A stretch of 64,000 bases of DNA from Clostridiales bacterium (GTDB taxonomy: Bacteria; Bacillota; Clostridia; Christensenellales; Aristaeellaceae). The stretch is taken from positions 101,138 through 165,137 of the forward strand of contig SFIM01000002.1 of NCBI GenBank assembly GCA_004556155.1. Reading direction: 5' to 3'. Positions 42,587 to 53,500 of the stretch are shown in pieces (the stretch's first letter is position 1; every line of letters starts with the position of its first letter). The translations under genes and the position numbers were made by a program. The notes beneath the pieces are model-generated. The model was given only the letters and a program-made list of their open reading frames with translations. It had not been told where the DNA came from and searched no databases.

Positions 42587-43494
42587 GCTTGCGTACATCC
42601 TTCCTGATTGTTGTTAAATACCACGCAGGGAACGAGCGTGCCATCCGCCGCGGCCTGCGAGATTCCCGTAAACCTGTCCTGCACATACAGGCGCGTATAG
42701 CCGCCGCAGGGCACATGGCAGGGCCATTCGTCCGCGCGCAGGCGCACGCCGTTCATACACAGCTTTGCATAGCGTTCGGGCACGTCATAGCGCGCCAAAT
42801 GCGGCAGCGGCGCGTCAGGTGCGATGAGATACTGCCCCAGCGTACCCTCCGCCCCGGCAGCCTTGATCTGCTCGATCGTCACCGCAGTGCTCAAATCAAA
42901 CGCGCCTGTCTGCTCGCGCAGCAGAAAGCGCATATGCGCCGGACATGCCAGCGCCTGGCCGATATCATGGCACAGCGTGCGGATATACGTTCCCCGCCCG
43001 CACGCCACGCGCAGCAGGCACCCATTGCGCGGCGTCCGGGTCAGCGCGTCGATGCGCATAATTTCGATAGGCCGCGCAGGAATATCCGCCGTTTGGCCCT
43101 TGCGCGCCAGCTTGTAGAGCGGCTGACCGCCCTGCTTGAGGGCGGAATAGATGGGCGGCCGCTGCATGACCGTGCCGGTAAACTGCGGCAGAACAGCCTG
43201 AACGGCGGCGAAACCGGGGATACTCCCCCCCGTTTCGATCACCGTGCCCTGCGCGTCCTGCGTATCGGTAGCAGCGCCGAAGGCGATTTCGGCCAGATAG
43301 GTTTTCTGCTTTTCCACCAGAAAATCAAATAGCCTGGTCGCGCGCCCTACCATCACCGGCAGAACGCCCGCCGCCTCGGGATCCAGCGTGCCCGCATGCC
43401 CCGCCTTTTCGCGCGCGGCGCGTTTTACGATGGCCACCACCGCGCCCGAGGACATGCCAGGGGGCTTGAGCACATTGATATATCCGTCCATCAT
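42583..43494 (-). CDS. truB: tRNA pseudouridine synthase B
   Basis: Makes pseudouridine 55 in the T-loop of tRNAs. The start at 43494 overlaps the nrnA stop (ATGA); the 391-residue frame listed further upstream would run inside nrnA. The catalytic Asp is in HAGTLDPEAAG, and the KQKTYLAEIAFGAATDT segment and RCGRGTYIR-like CGRGTYIRTLCHDIG follow. About 303 aa, with a short PUA-like tail. Confidence 0.94.
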   Translation of the reverse strand: MMDGYINVLKPPGMSSGAVVAIVKRAAREKAGHAGTLDPEAAGVLPVMVGRATRLFDFLVEKQKTYLAEIAFGAATDTQDAQGTVIETGGSIPGFAAVQAVLPQFTGTVMQRPPIYSALKQGGQPLYKLARKGQTADIPARPIEIMRIDALTRTPRNGCLLRVACGRGTYIRTLCHDIGQALACPAHMRFLLREQTGAFDLSTAVTIEQIKAAGAEGTLGQYLIAPDAPLPHLARYDVPERYAKLCMNGVRLRADEWPCHVPCGGYTRLYVQDRFTGISQAAADGTLVPCVVFNNNQEGCTQA

Positions 43495-44465
43495 TTCAGC
43501 AGCTTTTTCTCCATCGCATTCATCATGGCGCGGCTGGAATCGGCATAAGGCCCGGCAATGGTACAGCCAGAGGCCAGCGCGTGCCCACCCCCACCAAAGC
43601 TGCGGGCAATATCGGATACATCCTCGCCCGGCAGCGCGCGCAGGCTGTATTTCCAGTTGCCCTGCACGTCCTCGTCCGCCATAAAGCACATGCGAACGCC
43701 GTCCATATACAGGGCGTAATTGACGATGCCGCCAAGATCTGCGTCCTGCGCGCCGCAATCAACCTTATCCTGTGCGCTCAAGTGCATGCAGGTGGCCTGA
43801 CCATCAGCAAAATACACCATGCTGCCAATGGCCTTGCCCAGCGCCGCGATGTGCGCGCGGGATTTGGTCAGGAAGAGCCGCCGCGCGGCGAACGCCAGAT
43901 CCAGCCCCGCGTTCATCAGCTTTTCCATGCAGGCAAAGGTATAGGCGCGCACGCTGTTAAAGCAGAAATTGCCGCTGTCGGACTGGAGGGCGCAGTATAG
44001 CTGAAAGGCTGCATCCGCGTCCAAGGGCACGTTCAGCGCGTCGTAGAGCATCACAATCAGCTCCGCCGTAGCGGCAGCCTGCCCATCCACCACGTTCATC
44101 TGCGCAAAGCGCGTGTTGGTGGCGTGATGATCGATCAGCAGCGTCTGCGGCGCGGCAAAGAACAGTTCCGCCGCCGCGCCCATGCGCTTTTCATCCGACA
44201 CATCCACAGCAATGGCCATGCTGAAAGCACGGTTACGCGCCTGATCAGGCGTAAGCACGCGCGCAGCGTCCGGCAGGCACAGCAAATCCCTGGGCACGCC
44301 GTCGGCGCTGACCAATGTAACCGTTTTGCCCAGCTTGTCCAGCAGCCGGCCCAGCGCCAGCAGCGAGCCGATCGCATCGCCGTCCGGATAAATATGCGCG
44401 CATATCATAAAGTTGTCCGCGTTTTTAAGCGCGGACAATACTTTTTCTGTGTACAGGTTATTCAT
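43491..44465 (-). CDS. nrnA: DHH-family oligoribonuclease / pAp phosphatase (NrnA)
   Basis: Bifunctional exonuclease that degrades nano-RNAs and 3'-phosphoadenosine 5'-phosphate. The ATG at 44465 lies 8 bp inside rbfA, a normal translational overlap. Motifs: HIYPDGDAIGS (motif I), VDVSD, LLIDHHATN (DHH) and the DHHA1 glycine signature FGGGGHALASG near the C-terminus. About 324 aa. The rbfA-nrnA-truB order is standard in firmicutes. Confidence 0.94.
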   Translation of the reverse strand: MNNLYTEKVLSALKNADNFMICAHIYPDGDAIGSLLALGRLLDKLGKTVTLVSADGVPRDLLCLPDAARVLTPDQARNRAFSMAIAVDVSDEKRMGAAAELFFAAPQTLLIDHHATNTRFAQMNVVDGQAAATAELIVMLYDALNVPLDADAAFQLYCALQSDSGNFCFNSVRAYTFACMEKLMNAGLDLAFAARRLFLTKSRAHIAALGKAIGSMVYFADGQATCMHLSAQDKVDCGAQDADLGGIVNYALYMDGVRMCFMADEDVQGNWKYSLRALPGEDVSDIARSFGGGGHALASGCTIAGPYADSSRAMMNAMEKKLLK

Positions 44466-44832
44466 CCTGGTTTTGATCGCTTTCCTCGGTTTTAGAGGCA
44501 ATATCGCGCAGCACGGCGGCCACATGCACACCGTAGGCGATATTCTGATCCCGCACAAACAGCAGCTCCGGCGTATAGCGCAGGGACAGGCGATGACCCA
44601 GCTCCCTGCGGATAAAGCCCGCGCCGCTCTTGAGCGCAGCGATCACGCCCTCGGCCTTGTCATCCTCCAGGATGCTTACATACATCTTGGCGTAGCGAAG
44701 ATCGCGCGTGACCTCCGCCCGGGTGATACAGTACGTACCGCCCAGACGGGGATCATGCATATCCTCGCGGATGATCTTGTCCGCCTCGCGGCGAACCTCC
44801 TCGGAGATCATATCAATGCGAAATTTGCTCAA
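44458..44832 (-). CDS. rbfA: Ribosome-binding factor A
   Basis: Small KH-like protein needed for 16S rRNA 5'-end maturation and 30S assembly. The 124-residue product is of normal length and shows the ITRAEVTRDLRYAKMYVSILED core and FIRRELGHRLSLRYTPELLF. It lies 11 bp after infB and overlaps nrnA. Confidence 0.94.
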   Translation of the reverse strand: MSKFRIDMISEEVRREADKIIREDMHDPRLGGTYCITRAEVTRDLRYAKMYVSILEDDKAEGVIAALKSGAGFIRRELGHRLSLRYTPELLFVRDQNIAYGVHVAAVLRDIASKTEESDQNQDE

Positions 44833-44843
44833 AGCCTTTTACC

Positions 44844-47705
44844 TCAGCGTTCAATCTCCTGCTGAATGAAGCATTCGATTTCGTCGTTTTCCTTGATGTC
44901 GTTGTAGTTTTCAAGGCCCACGCCGCACTCATAGCCTGCGGCCACTTCCTTCACGTCGTCCTTGAAGCGGCGCAGGGAGGACAGCTTGCCATCGAACACC
45001 ACAATATTGTCGCGCACCAGGCGGACAGAGGCGTTGCGCTGCAGCTTGCCATCCTTGACATAGCAGCCCGCAACCATGCCCACGCCGGACACCTTGAACA
45101 CGCTGCGAACCTCGGCATGGCCGATGATTTCCTCGCGGTACTGGGGCGCCAGCATACCCTTCATGGCGGCCTCAATATCCTCGATGGCCTGGTAGATGAT
45201 GCGGTACAGGCGAATATCCACTTCCTCGCGGGCAGCGGCCTCGCGGGCGCTGGCGTCGGGGCGGATATTGAAGCCGATGATGATCGCGCCGAAGGCGGAA
45301 GCCAGGTTCACGTCGTCCTTGGTGATCGCGCCGACCGCGCTGTGCAGGATGTGCACCTTCACCTCGTCGTTGCTCAGCTTCTCCAGCGCCTGCTTGACGG
45401 CCTCGACAGAGCCCTGCACGTCGGCCTTGACAATCAGGTTCAGGTTCTTCAGCTTACCCTCGTTGATGTTATCAAACAGGTTATCCAGCGATACCTTGGT
45501 GGTAGCGGTGCGGGCGGCGCGCATCTTTTCGCGGCGCTCCTGCGCTACCTGACGGCTCAGGCGGTCATCCGCCACGGCCATCATATCGTCGCCCGCCTCA
45601 GGCACCTCGGTGAAGCCCGCGATTTCAACAGGCATGGAGGGGCCGGCTTCCTTTACGCGCTCGCCGCGATCATTGAGCATTGCGCGCACGCGGCCGGAGG
45701 CCATACCGGCGACGATGTTATCGCCCACATGGAGCGTACCGTTCTTAAGCAGCACTGTAGCCAGCGGGCCGCGGTTCTTATCCAGCTTGGCCTCGATGAT
45801 CACGCCGCGCGCCATGCGGTTGGGATTGGCACGAAGCTGCATCACGTCGGCCTGCAGCAGGATCATTTCCAGCAGGTCGTCCACGCCCTCGCCGGTCAGA
45901 GCGCTGACGGGAGCCATGATGGTATCGCCGCCCCACTCTTCGGGCACCAGGTTGTACGCGGTCAGATCCTGCTTTACACGGTCAGGATTAGCGCCTTCCT
46001 TATCCATCTTATTGATGGCCACAATGATGGGCACGCCAGCCGCGCGGGCATGGTTGATGGATTCAACAGTCTGGGGCATCACGCCGTCATCGGCGGCGAC
46101 CACCAGCACAGCGATATCCGTCGCCTGGGTGCCGCGGGCGCGCATGGCGGTGAATGCCTCGTGGCCGGGGGTATCCAGGAAGGTGATGATGCGGCCGTTG
46201 AGGTTGACGGTATACGCACCGATATGCTGCGTGATGCCGCCCGCCTCGCCTGCGGTAACGTGGGACTTGCGGATATAGTCCAGCAGCGAGGTCTTGCCGT
46301 GGTCAACGTGACCCATGATGGTGATGACCGGCGGACGGGGCTGCAGCTGATCTTCGGTATCCTCCGCGCCAGTTTCCTCAGTCAGCGCATCCTCAGCCGT
46401 GCGGTCGAGCTTCATTTCAAGCTCTACGCCAAACTCGGTGCAGACCAAAGAGGCGGTATCGAAATCCAGCTCACTGTTGATGTTGGCCATGATACCCAGC
46501 AGGAACAGCTTTTTGAGGATTTCACCGGCGGGCTTGCCGATGCGCTCGGTCAGATCCTTGACCGTGATGTGCTCGGCCGTCATATAAGCCTTGTCGATAT
46601 GGATGGGCGCCATCATTTGCTGGGCGGAGGGCTGCTTCTTGCCAGCACGCGCGCGCTTGCCGCCGCGTACCACCTCATCGTCCATGCCGCCGTTCATATT
46701 GGCGCTTTCCTTGGCCAGCTGCTTGCGGCTCTTGGCCACGCGCTCGGGATCATGCTGGCGGATATACTGCTTCTTGTTAGGATCGTAATTGCTTACGCGC
46801 TCCTTTTCAACCACAGGCGCAAGCTCGGGACCGCGCGCAGCACGACTGCCCTGCTGCGGACGCTGACCCATGCCGCCCGGACGCGGGCCGCCCTGGCCGG
46901 GACGCGGCGCGCCCTGACCCTGCGGACGGGGACCACCCTGCCCGGGACGGGGAGCAAAATTGCCCTGGCCCTGCGGACGCGGCGCAAAGCCGCCCTGACC
47001 CTGGGGGCGCGGCCCACCCTGGCCGGGACGCGGCGGATAGCCGCCCTGCTGACGCTGGGCGAACACGCCGGTGGGCTGGCCGGGGCGCGATGGCTGACCC
47101 TGGCGCGGCGGATAACCACCCTGGGCGCGCTGCGCGAACACGCCGGTAGGCTGGCCGGGGCGTCCGGGCAATACGCGCGGCGCAGGGGCCACGGCAGGAC
47201 GCACGGGCGGCTGCGCGGCAGCGGCAGGAGCCGGCTTTTCAGCGGGCTTGACAGCCTCCACAGGCGCAGCAGCAGGCTTTTCAGCAGGTGCGCTGGGCGC
47301 TTCCGCCTTGGGCTCCTGCTTGGGCTGCTCCTTCACGGCAGGCTTTTCTTCTTTCTTTACGGCCGCAGGCGCGGCCTTTTCGGGCGCGGGGGCGGCAGGC
47401 TTTGCCGCAGCGGGCTTGGGCGCGGGGGCAACTTCCGCCGCAGGCGCTTTAGGCTGCGCAACCGGGGCCACAGCAGGCGCTTCCTGCACGGTCTCGTCAT
47501 CCGGCATCGTCCATGCCTTGGTATGCTGCTGCACCTGCTGGCGCTTCTGGGCTTCTTCCTTTTCACGCTGCATCTGCGTGCGCTGCTTTTGCAGCGACTG
47601 CAGCAGGCTCTCGGCATTTCGCCGGATCCGCGCGGATTCTTCCAGAATCGCGCCCGCCTTCTGATTGATTTCCTTGGTGGCTTCCTTCAGCTTAACCTTC
47701 GTCAT
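44844..47705 (-). CDS. infB: Translation initiation factor IF-2
   Basis: GTPase that delivers initiator tRNA to the ribosome. From the ATG at 47705 the product is 953 aa. Residues 1-60 are helical and basic, 70-170 are Ala/Pro/Lys-rich, and about 180-290 is a Gly/Pro/Gln/Arg-rich low-complexity stretch with two copies of [12 protein letters not shown]. Then come the IF-2N domain (about 375-430), the G domain with GHVDHGKTS at 465-473, DTPGHEAF and NKMDK, and the C-terminal beta-barrel domains. The disordered N-terminus is unusually repetitive. Confidence 0.97.
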   Translation of the reverse strand: MTKVKLKEATKEINQKAGAILEESARIRRNAESLLQSLQKQRTQMQREKEEAQKRQQVQQHTKAWTMPDDETVQEAPAVAPVAQPKAPAAEVAPAPKPAAAKPAAPAPEKAAPAAVKKEEKPAVKEQPKQEPKAEAPSAPAEKPAAAPVEAVKPAEKPAPAAAAQPPVRPAVAPAPRVLPGRPGQPTGVFAQRAQGGYPPRQGQPSRPGQPTGVFAQRQQGGYPPRPGQGGPRPQGQGGFAPRPQGQGNFAPRPGQGGPRPQGQGAPRPGQGGPRPGGMGQRPQQGSRAARGPELAPVVEKERVSNYDPNKKQYIRQHDPERVAKSRKQLAKESANMNGGMDDEVVRGGKRARAGKKQPSAQQMMAPIHIDKAYMTAEHITVKDLTERIGKPAGEILKKLFLLGIMANINSELDFDTASLVCTEFGVELEMKLDRTAEDALTEETGAEDTEDQLQPRPPVITIMGHVDHGKTSLLDYIRKSHVTAGEAGGITQHIGAYTVNLNGRIITFLDTPGHEAFTAMRARGTQATDIAVLVVAADDGVMPQTVESINHARAAGVPIIVAINKMDKEGANPDRVKQDLTAYNLVPEEWGGDTIMAPVSALTGEGVDDLLEMILLQADVMQLRANPNRMARGVIIEAKLDKNRGPLATVLLKNGTLHVGDNIVAGMASGRVRAMLNDRGERVKEAGPSMPVEIAGFTEVPEAGDDMMAVADDRLSRQVAQERREKMRAARTATTKVSLDNLFDNINEGKLKNLNLIVKADVQGSVEAVKQALEKLSNDEVKVHILHSAVGAITKDDVNLASAFGAIIIGFNIRPDASAREAAAREEVDIRLYRIIYQAIEDIEAAMKGMLAPQYREEIIGHAEVRSVFKVSGVGMVAGCYVKDGKLQRNASVRLVRDNIVVFDGKLSSLRRFKDDVKEVAAGYECGVGLENYNDIKENDEIECFIQQEIER

Positions 47706-47777
47706 TCGACGCTTGCACCCCCGCATTTCGCGTTATACTTGAGAATTTTTCTTTATGTAATGCGGCGCGGAAAGAGT

Positions 47778-48095
47778 TTATTCCGCCTCCGTCATCAGCA
47801 TTTGCAGCCTGGACGCAAAGCCCGCGTCGCAAACCGCCGCAATCATGCGGCCCTCGCGGCCGCACGCCGCGCCCAGCAGCCCATCAGGCAGCGTAAGCAG
47901 TGGCACATGGTAATATATGCACGCATCGGTGATTTTCTTCACCGTGTTTGCGGACGCCTGTGCATCCACAACGGCTACGCGCGCCTTGCCGGAGCGGATG
48001 GCGGCCAACGCCATATCCCCACCCGATTGCAGCTTGCCCGCGCGCTGGCACAGACCCAGCAGGCCGCGCAGGGCAGCCTCATTCATCTGCGGCAT
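47778..48095 (-). CDS. ylxQ: L7Ae-family RNA-binding protein YlxQ
   Basis: 105-residue protein of the L7Ae/L30e fold. ALRGLLGLCQRAGKLQSGGDM and VPLLTLPDGLLGAACGREGR match the family, though the latter is less conserved. It starts at an ATG with GGAGG six bases upstream and overlaps the ylxR end by 17 bp. It probably binds kink-turn RNA and acts in ribosome or nusA-operon biology; the exact role is unknown. Confidence 0.88.
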   Translation of the reverse strand: MPQMNEAALRGLLGLCQRAGKLQSGGDMALAAIRSGKARVAVVDAQASANTVKKITDACIYYHVPLLTLPDGLLGAACGREGRMIAAVCDAGFASRLQMLMTEAE

Positions 48096-48381
48096 CGGTA
48101 TCCTCCGGCGCGGGCAGATCGGGCAGCTGCGCCATCAGCGCGTCGCGCACCGCATCGGACACCGGCGCTGAGAACGCACGCTCCAGCTGATGCTGGCGAA
48201 CGGCCTTTTGCAGGCAATCCTGGCTGCGGCACACATACGCGCCGCGCCCGCTTTTGCGCCCGGTGAGATCAAAGGAGATCTCCCCCTCCGGTGAGCGTAC
48301 CACGCGCAGAAGCTCGCGTTTAGGCTTCATCTCGCGGCAACCCACGCACATGCGCATGGGCACTTTCTTCTGCTTCATCAT
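48079..48381 (-). CDS. ylxR: YlxR (DUF448) RNA-binding protein
   Basis: 100-residue protein with the family signature RMCVGCREMKPKREL and GRGAYVCRSQDC. Members are nucleic-acid-binding and have been proposed to influence transcription or to modulate RNase P. It sits between nusA and ylxQ, as in most firmicutes, and has an acidic C-terminal tail. Confidence 0.92.
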   Translation of the reverse strand: MMKQKKVPMRMCVGCREMKPKRELLRVVRSPEGEISFDLTGRKSGRGAYVCRSQDCLQKAVRQHQLERAFSAPVSDAVRDALMAQLPDLPAPEDTDAADE

Positions 48382-48396
48382 GGTTGCTTGCTTTCC

Positions 48397-49608
48397 TTAC
48401 TGTTCGTAGCCGGCATCCTGATCCTGCTGCGGATAGTAATCATCGGCAAAGTCCACATCCTGCTGCGCAGGGGCTTCGCCACCCATGGCTTCTTCCATCG
48501 TCAAGCCCTGCTCACGCAGCTGCTCAGCGAACTGGGTTTCAGACTTGATATCGATCTTCCAGCCGGTCAGCTTGGCGGCAAGGCGGGCGTTCTGGCCCTC
48601 TTTGCCAATGGCCAGGGACAGCTGGCTGTCGGGCACCACCACGCGGCAAATCTTCTCCGCATCGGAGATGAACACGCTGACCACATGCGCAGGGTTCAGG
48701 GCGTTAGCCACAAACTCGGCCGGGTCGGGCGACCACTTGATGATATCGATCTTCTCGTTGCGCAGCTCGCTGATTACCTTTTCAACGCGGCTGCCGCGCG
48801 GGCCAACGCACGCGCCCACGGGATCGATCATCAGCTCGCTGGAATACACAGCCATTTTGGTGCGGCTGCCGGCCTCGCGCGCGATGGACTTGATCTGCAC
48901 GATGCCGTTAGCAATTTCAGGCACTTCCATCTCAAACAGGCGCTTAACAAGGCCGGGATGAATGCGGCTGACATACACCTGGGGCGTGCGCTGCGCATCG
49001 CCGCGCGTGCGCTGCACCTGCAGCACATATACCTTGATGTGGTCGTTTACGCGGTATTCCTCGCCCGGCATAAACTCGCTGCTTTCCATGATGCCTTCGG
49101 TGAGGCCCAGCTCCACATACACGGCCTTGGGCTCCACGCGCTGCACGATGGCGGTGAGAATTTCATTTTCCTTTTCCACGTACTCGTCATAGATCTTGCC
49201 GCGCTCAGCCTCGCGGATGCGCTGCACGATCACCTGCTTGGCGGTCTGCGCGGCCACGCGGCCAAAGTCCTTGGGCGTCACGTCGATTTCAACGATATCG
49301 CCCAGTTGGAAATCGGGGCGCACGGCGCGGGCTTCAGCCAGGGAAATCTGGATGTTGGGATCCTCGACCTCTTCCACAATCACCTTGCGCGCAATCACCT
49401 GCACAGGCTTTTTACGGGCGATGATCACGCTCAGGTTCATGGGCGCGCCGGGGCCCTGCTTGCCGCTGCGGCGGAAGGCGGCCTTGCAGGCCTCCTCCAC
49501 GGTAGACAAAAGCATATCTTCGCTGATGTCGCGCACGCGCGCCAAAGCGCTGATCGCCTCTACGATATCGTCTTGATTATTGTTTTTATTGGCTGTGCTG
49601 CTGGCCAT
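48397..49608 (-). CDS. nusA: Transcription elongation/termination factor NusA
   Basis: Binds RNA polymerase and nascent RNA to modulate pausing and termination. The 403-residue product has the N-terminal polymerase-binding domain (1-125), an S1 domain (about 130-200) and tandem KH domains ([15 protein letters not shown] and [19 protein letters not shown]). It ends with an acidic Gln/Asp-rich tail instead of the E. coli acidic repeats. It is 5 bp after rimP. Confidence 0.96.
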   Translation of the reverse strand: MASSTANKNNNQDDIVEAISALARVRDISEDMLLSTVEEACKAAFRRSGKQGPGAPMNLSVIIARKKPVQVIARKVIVEEVEDPNIQISLAEARAVRPDFQLGDIVEIDVTPKDFGRVAAQTAKQVIVQRIREAERGKIYDEYVEKENEILTAIVQRVEPKAVYVELGLTEGIMESSEFMPGEEYRVNDHIKVYVLQVQRTRGDAQRTPQVYVSRIHPGLVKRLFEMEVPEIANGIVQIKSIAREAGSRTKMAVYSSELMIDPVGACVGPRGSRVEKVISELRNEKIDIIKWSPDPAEFVANALNPAHVVSVFISDAEKICRVVVPDSQLSLAIGKEGQNARLAAKLTGWKIDIKSETQFAEQLREQGLTMEEAMGGEAPAQQDVDFADDYYPQQDQDAGYEQ

Positions 49609-49613
49609 TTGAT

Positions 49614-50117
49614 TTACATCCTTTCAGGATCGTCGGAGAGATCCGCGTTTTCTACTTCTTCCATATCGATCGCGCAGCGCGCGACGGCAACGTCTTTTTT
49701 GAGGAATTTGCGCTCGCTTTCATCGGCGCAGCGAATGGTGATATCGCCCCGATCGTAGGCGACAAACTGGCCGTTAAACACCTTCTGCCCATCCTGAGGC
49801 TTATAGAGGCGCACCTCGATATCCAGGCCCAGGCAGCGGTCGGCGTCGCGCTGATTTTTGATAGGACGGTCGATGCCCGGTGAGCAGACCTCCAGGAAAT
49901 CATATTCCAGCTGGTCTGCCAGCGGCTGCACGGCGCGATGGTAGCGCTCGCAGTCGTCCAGGGTGATTCCGCCCTCCTTATCCAGGTAAAAGCGCAGGTA
50001 CAGCCCCGTATTCTCCCGCTCAAAGGCGGCCTCCACCAGCTCGTAGCCCAGCGTATCCGCCAGCTGCTGACCGATGCGCTCCGCCTGCGATTGCTGATTG
50101 TCGGTTTTCTTTGCCAT
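49614..50117 (-). CDS. rimP: Ribosome maturation factor RimP
   Basis: Needed for 30S subunit maturation. The start is the ATG at 50117; the longer frame to 50210 would translate a structured leader and has no support. The 167-residue product has the N-terminal alpha/beta domain with LEVCSPGIDRPIKNQRDADR and a C-terminal SH3-like domain (FNGQFVAYDRGDITIRC). It heads the nusA-infB operon. Confidence 0.93.
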   Translation of the reverse strand: MAKKTDNQQSQAERIGQQLADTLGYELVEAAFERENTGLYLRFYLDKEGGITLDDCERYHRAVQPLADQLEYDFLEVCSPGIDRPIKNQRDADRCLGLDIEVRLYKPQDGQKVFNGQFVAYDRGDITIRCADESERKFLKKDVAVARCAIDMEEVENADLSDDPERM

Positions 50118-50288
50118 AATCGCTCTAATCCCCCTGAATAAGCGTAAAGAGCGGGCATAGCCAGCTAAGGGGCTGATATATGGATACGCGAAGAAAGCCC
50201 GCGTTCCCATACACTCCCCAAGCAGCTCCCACTCTTCGTTAAACCCTTCTTTCCGAAAAAAGACGCATTGTAAACAGAATACGCTGAC
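50118..50288 (-). promoter_or_regulatory. Structured leader RNA of the rimP-nusA operon
   Basis: The roughly 165-nt leader can fold. AAGAGTGGG (50236-50228) pairs over nine bases, with one G-U, to CCCGCTCTT (50155-50147). Inside it GGGG (50219-50216) pairs with CCCC (50172-50169), and a hairpin at 50210-50180 has ATGGG-A-ACGCG paired to CGCGT-A-TCCAT with one A-A mismatch. This looks like a conserved leader element; I do not identify its ligand. Confidence 0.55.
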
Positions 50289-50317
50289 AGTATAGCACAG
50301 TCCGACGCGGAATACAA
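50289..50317 (-). promoter_or_regulatory. Promoter of the rimP-nusA-infB operon
   Basis: Extended -10 TGCTATACT (50297-50289) with a weak -35, TTGTAT (50317-50312), at 17 bp spacing on the minus strand. Confidence 0.6.
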
Positions 50318-50355
50318 GCGTTTTTCAGCGAATATCCGGGCGTTTTTTGCGCTTA

Positions 50356-50562
50356 TCAGGCGTGTTCAATCGCCTTTACCGCATATCCCTGCTTTTCAAC
50401 AGCCTCGCGCAGGGCATTATCGTCCGCACCGGCGGCGTCGCTGATGAGGGCGCACTTGTTTTCCAGCTCGATCTCCACCTTGCAGCCAAGCGCTTCCAGC
50501 GCCTTGCGAACGCGGGCGGCGCAATGCTGGCACATCATGCCTTCAATGGTCATCTTAATCAT
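50356..50562 (-). CDS. Heavy-metal-associated domain protein (CopZ-like)
   Basis: 68-residue single HMA domain. The metal site is GMMCQHC, Cys11 and Cys14, as in copper chaperones. No copper ATPase or CsoR gene is in the window, so the partner and metal are inferred. It is 27 bp after polC and before the rimP promoter. It may be cotranscribed with polC. Confidence 0.85.
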   Translation of the reverse strand: MIKMTIEGMMCQHCAARVRKALEALGCKVEIELENKCALISDAAGADDNALREAVEKQGYAVKAIEHA

Positions 50563-50589
50563 GGTTATCTTCTCCTTTTTGATTGAAAT

Positions 50590-53500
50590 TTATAGCAGCG
50601 AGGTTTGCGCCCCGCCGGGATCGCCCATCAGTTCGGTCAGCGTGACCTGGTTGGTATCCTTTAGTCCCTCCAGCGCGCCCGCCGCGCGCAGCAGCTCCAC
50701 CACGGCGCTGGATACATGGCCGCGGTTTTTCAGATCCTCCACCGACAGGAATGGCTGTGAGCGCGCATCCACAATGCCCTGCGCCGCGGCCTCGCCCAGG
50801 CCGCCGATGGCGGTAAAGGGCACGCGCAGGCAACCGTCCTCCATGGTAAAGTCCTTCACGTCGCTCTTGTACAGATCGGCAGGCAGGAAGCGGAAGCCGC
50901 GCATCACAAATTCCAGCACCATTTCAAGCGCCGTCTGCGCGTCCTTTTCCTTGGCGGTGGCTTTCTGATCGTTTTCCTGACATTCGCGCAGGCGCTCACG
51001 CACAAGCTCGGGCGGCAGGATCATCGTGGCCGCGTCAAAGCCCGTGGCGCGAATGGTAAAGTACGCTGCATAGTATGCCAAAGGCATGTGCACCTTAAAC
51101 CATCCCACGCGCAAGGCCATGGTCACATAAGCCACGGCGTGACCCTTGGGGAACATGTACTTGATCTTTTTGCAGCTGTCAACAAACCACTGCGGCACGT
51201 TGTGCTCGGCCATGGCGGCTTCCATCTCGGGCTTGAGGCCGCGGCCTTTGCGCACGCTTTCCATGGTATCAAAGGATATCTTGGCGGGCACGCCCTTGGA
51301 TATCAGGTAATTCATGATATCATCGCGCGTGCAGATGCATTCCTTCAGCGTAGCCGTGCCGCTGTTGATCAAATCCTTTGCGTTGCCCAGCCACACGTCC
51401 GTGCCATGGGACAGCCCCGAAATGCGGATCAGCTCCTCCATGGTGGAGGGCTTGGTTTCATCCAGCATGCCGCGCACGAAGGCCGTGCCAAATTCGGGCA
51501 GCCCCAGCGTTCCGGTGGTGCAGTTGATCTGCTCAGGCGTAACGCCCAGCGCCTCCGGCCCCTGGAACAGGGACATAACGTCCTTATCGTCCAGCGGAAT
51601 CGCCTTGTAGTTGATGCCGGTAATGCGCTCAAGCATATGCATCATGGTCGGATCGTCGTGACCCAGGATATCCAGCTTGACCAGGATGTCATGCATGGAG
51701 TTAAAGTCGTAGTGCGTGGTGATGATGCTGCTTTCGTTATCGTCCGCCGGGTGCTGAATGGCGGTAAACTGGCAGATATCGTAAGCGCGTGGAAGCACCA
51801 CCATGCCGCCAGGATGCTGTCCTGTAGTGCGCTTGACCCCCACGCAGCCAGCGACAAGGCGGTTTTTTTCAGCTTCGCTCGCCACCATGCCGCGTTTTTC
51901 CAGATATTTCATTACATAACCATAGGCTGTTTTATCCGCCAGCGTGCCGATGGTGCCGGCGCGGAATACATAGCCCGTGCCAAACAGCTCCTCCACGTAG
52001 GCGCGCGCCTGGGGCTGATACTCGCCGGAGAAGTTCAGGTCAATATCGGGCACCTTGTCGCCTTTGAAGCCCAGGAACACCTCAAACGGGATATCGAAGC
52101 CATCCTTGGTCAGCTTCTGCCCGCAGATGGGGCAATCGCGATCGGGCAAATCCACGCCCACTGTGTAGCCTTCCGGAATATCAAACCATGCCTTGCGGCA
52201 ATGCTTGCAGCGATAGTGCGGCGGCAACGCGTTCACCTCGGTGATGCCGCACATGGTAGCCACCAGCGACGAGCCAACCGAGCCGCGGCTGCCTACCAGG
52301 TAGCCGTCTGAGTTGGACTTTTTTACCAGCTTACTGGCGATATCATACAGCGTAGCGTAGCCATAGCCGATGATAGAGCCCAGCTCCTTATCCAATCTCT
52401 TTTGCACAATTTCAGGCAGCTCGTCCCCGTACATCTCGCGCGAGGTCGCCTCCACCATGCCCTTGATGTCGTCCGGCGCGTAATCCCATACGGGCGAAAA
52501 AGTGGTTTTCCCCTCCGGATGCTTGGGAAACAGCGAGATATCGCCGATGCGCTCCATGATTTTGCGCGGATTGTCAATGACCACCTCGTGCGCCTTTTCG
52601 GGGCCCAGATAGCTGAACTCCTCCAGCATTTCAGCGGTGGTCTTCAGATACAGCGGCGGCTGCTGATCGCAATCATCATAGCCCATGCCATCCTGCAGGA
52701 TGGCGCGGAATACGCTGTCCTCGGGATCGAGAAAATGCACGTCGCCCGTAGCCACCACAGGCAGGCCCAGCTTTTCGCCCAGGCGGACGATCACGCGGTT
52801 CAGCTCCCGCAGCTCCTCCACATCCTTCACCCGGCCCTCGCGGATCAAAAAGGCGTTGTTGCCCACGGGCTGGATTTCCAGATAGTCATAAAACCGTGCG
52901 ATGCGGGACAGCTTTTTCTCGTCCGCCCCTTCCAGCACAGCGCGAAACAGCTCGCCCGCCTCGCAAGCCGAGCCTACGATCACGCCTTCGCGGTATTTTT
53001 GAATATTCGCGCGCGGCATATGCGGGCGGCGGCGGAAATACTTGAGATGTCCATCGCTGACCAGATGGTTGATGTTCCACAGGCCCTGCTGCGAGGCGGC
53101 CAGCAACACGATATGATAGCTGCTGCCCAGGGTATAGCCCGCCACACGGTCGTCGATATCGGCCAGCGTAACCGCGCCGCGCTTGCGTGTTTCCTCCAGC
53201 ATTTGCTGCAGACACTTGGCCGTCGCTTCAGCGTCATGCACGGCACGGTGGGCGTTTTTCAGCGATACGCCCAGGCGCTTGCACACCACACCCAACTTAT
53301 GCGTTTTCATATCGGGATAGAGCTTGCGCGCGAAGGTCAGGGTATCAATCACCGTGTATTCGCGCGTCAAACCCTGGCGGTGCAGCTCGCTTTGCAGGAT
53401 ATTGTAGTCAAAATCCGCGTTATGGGCGGCAATGGGACAATCGCCAATAAACTCTATCAGCTGCGGCAACGCCTGGGTAATGGGCGGCTGATCGCGCAGC

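Noticed and set aside
42583..43758. A 391-codon reading of truB with 89 extra N-terminal residues.
   Set aside because: The extension lies inside nrnA in another frame, and the ATG at 43494 overlaps the nrnA stop as expected.
46860..47170. Tandem DNA repeats in infB considered as a CRISPR-like or mobile repeat.
   Set aside because: The repeats are in frame and encode the Gly/Pro/Gln/Arg-rich IF-2 region; there are no uniform spacers.
45117..48266. A 1049-codon plus-strand frame across infB.
   Set aside because: Antisense to infB, ylxQ and ylxR, with no family resemblance and low-complexity composition mirrored from IF-2.
50118..50210. An N-terminal extension of rimP.
   Set aside because: It would translate the structured leader; the ATG at 50117 gives a normal-length protein.
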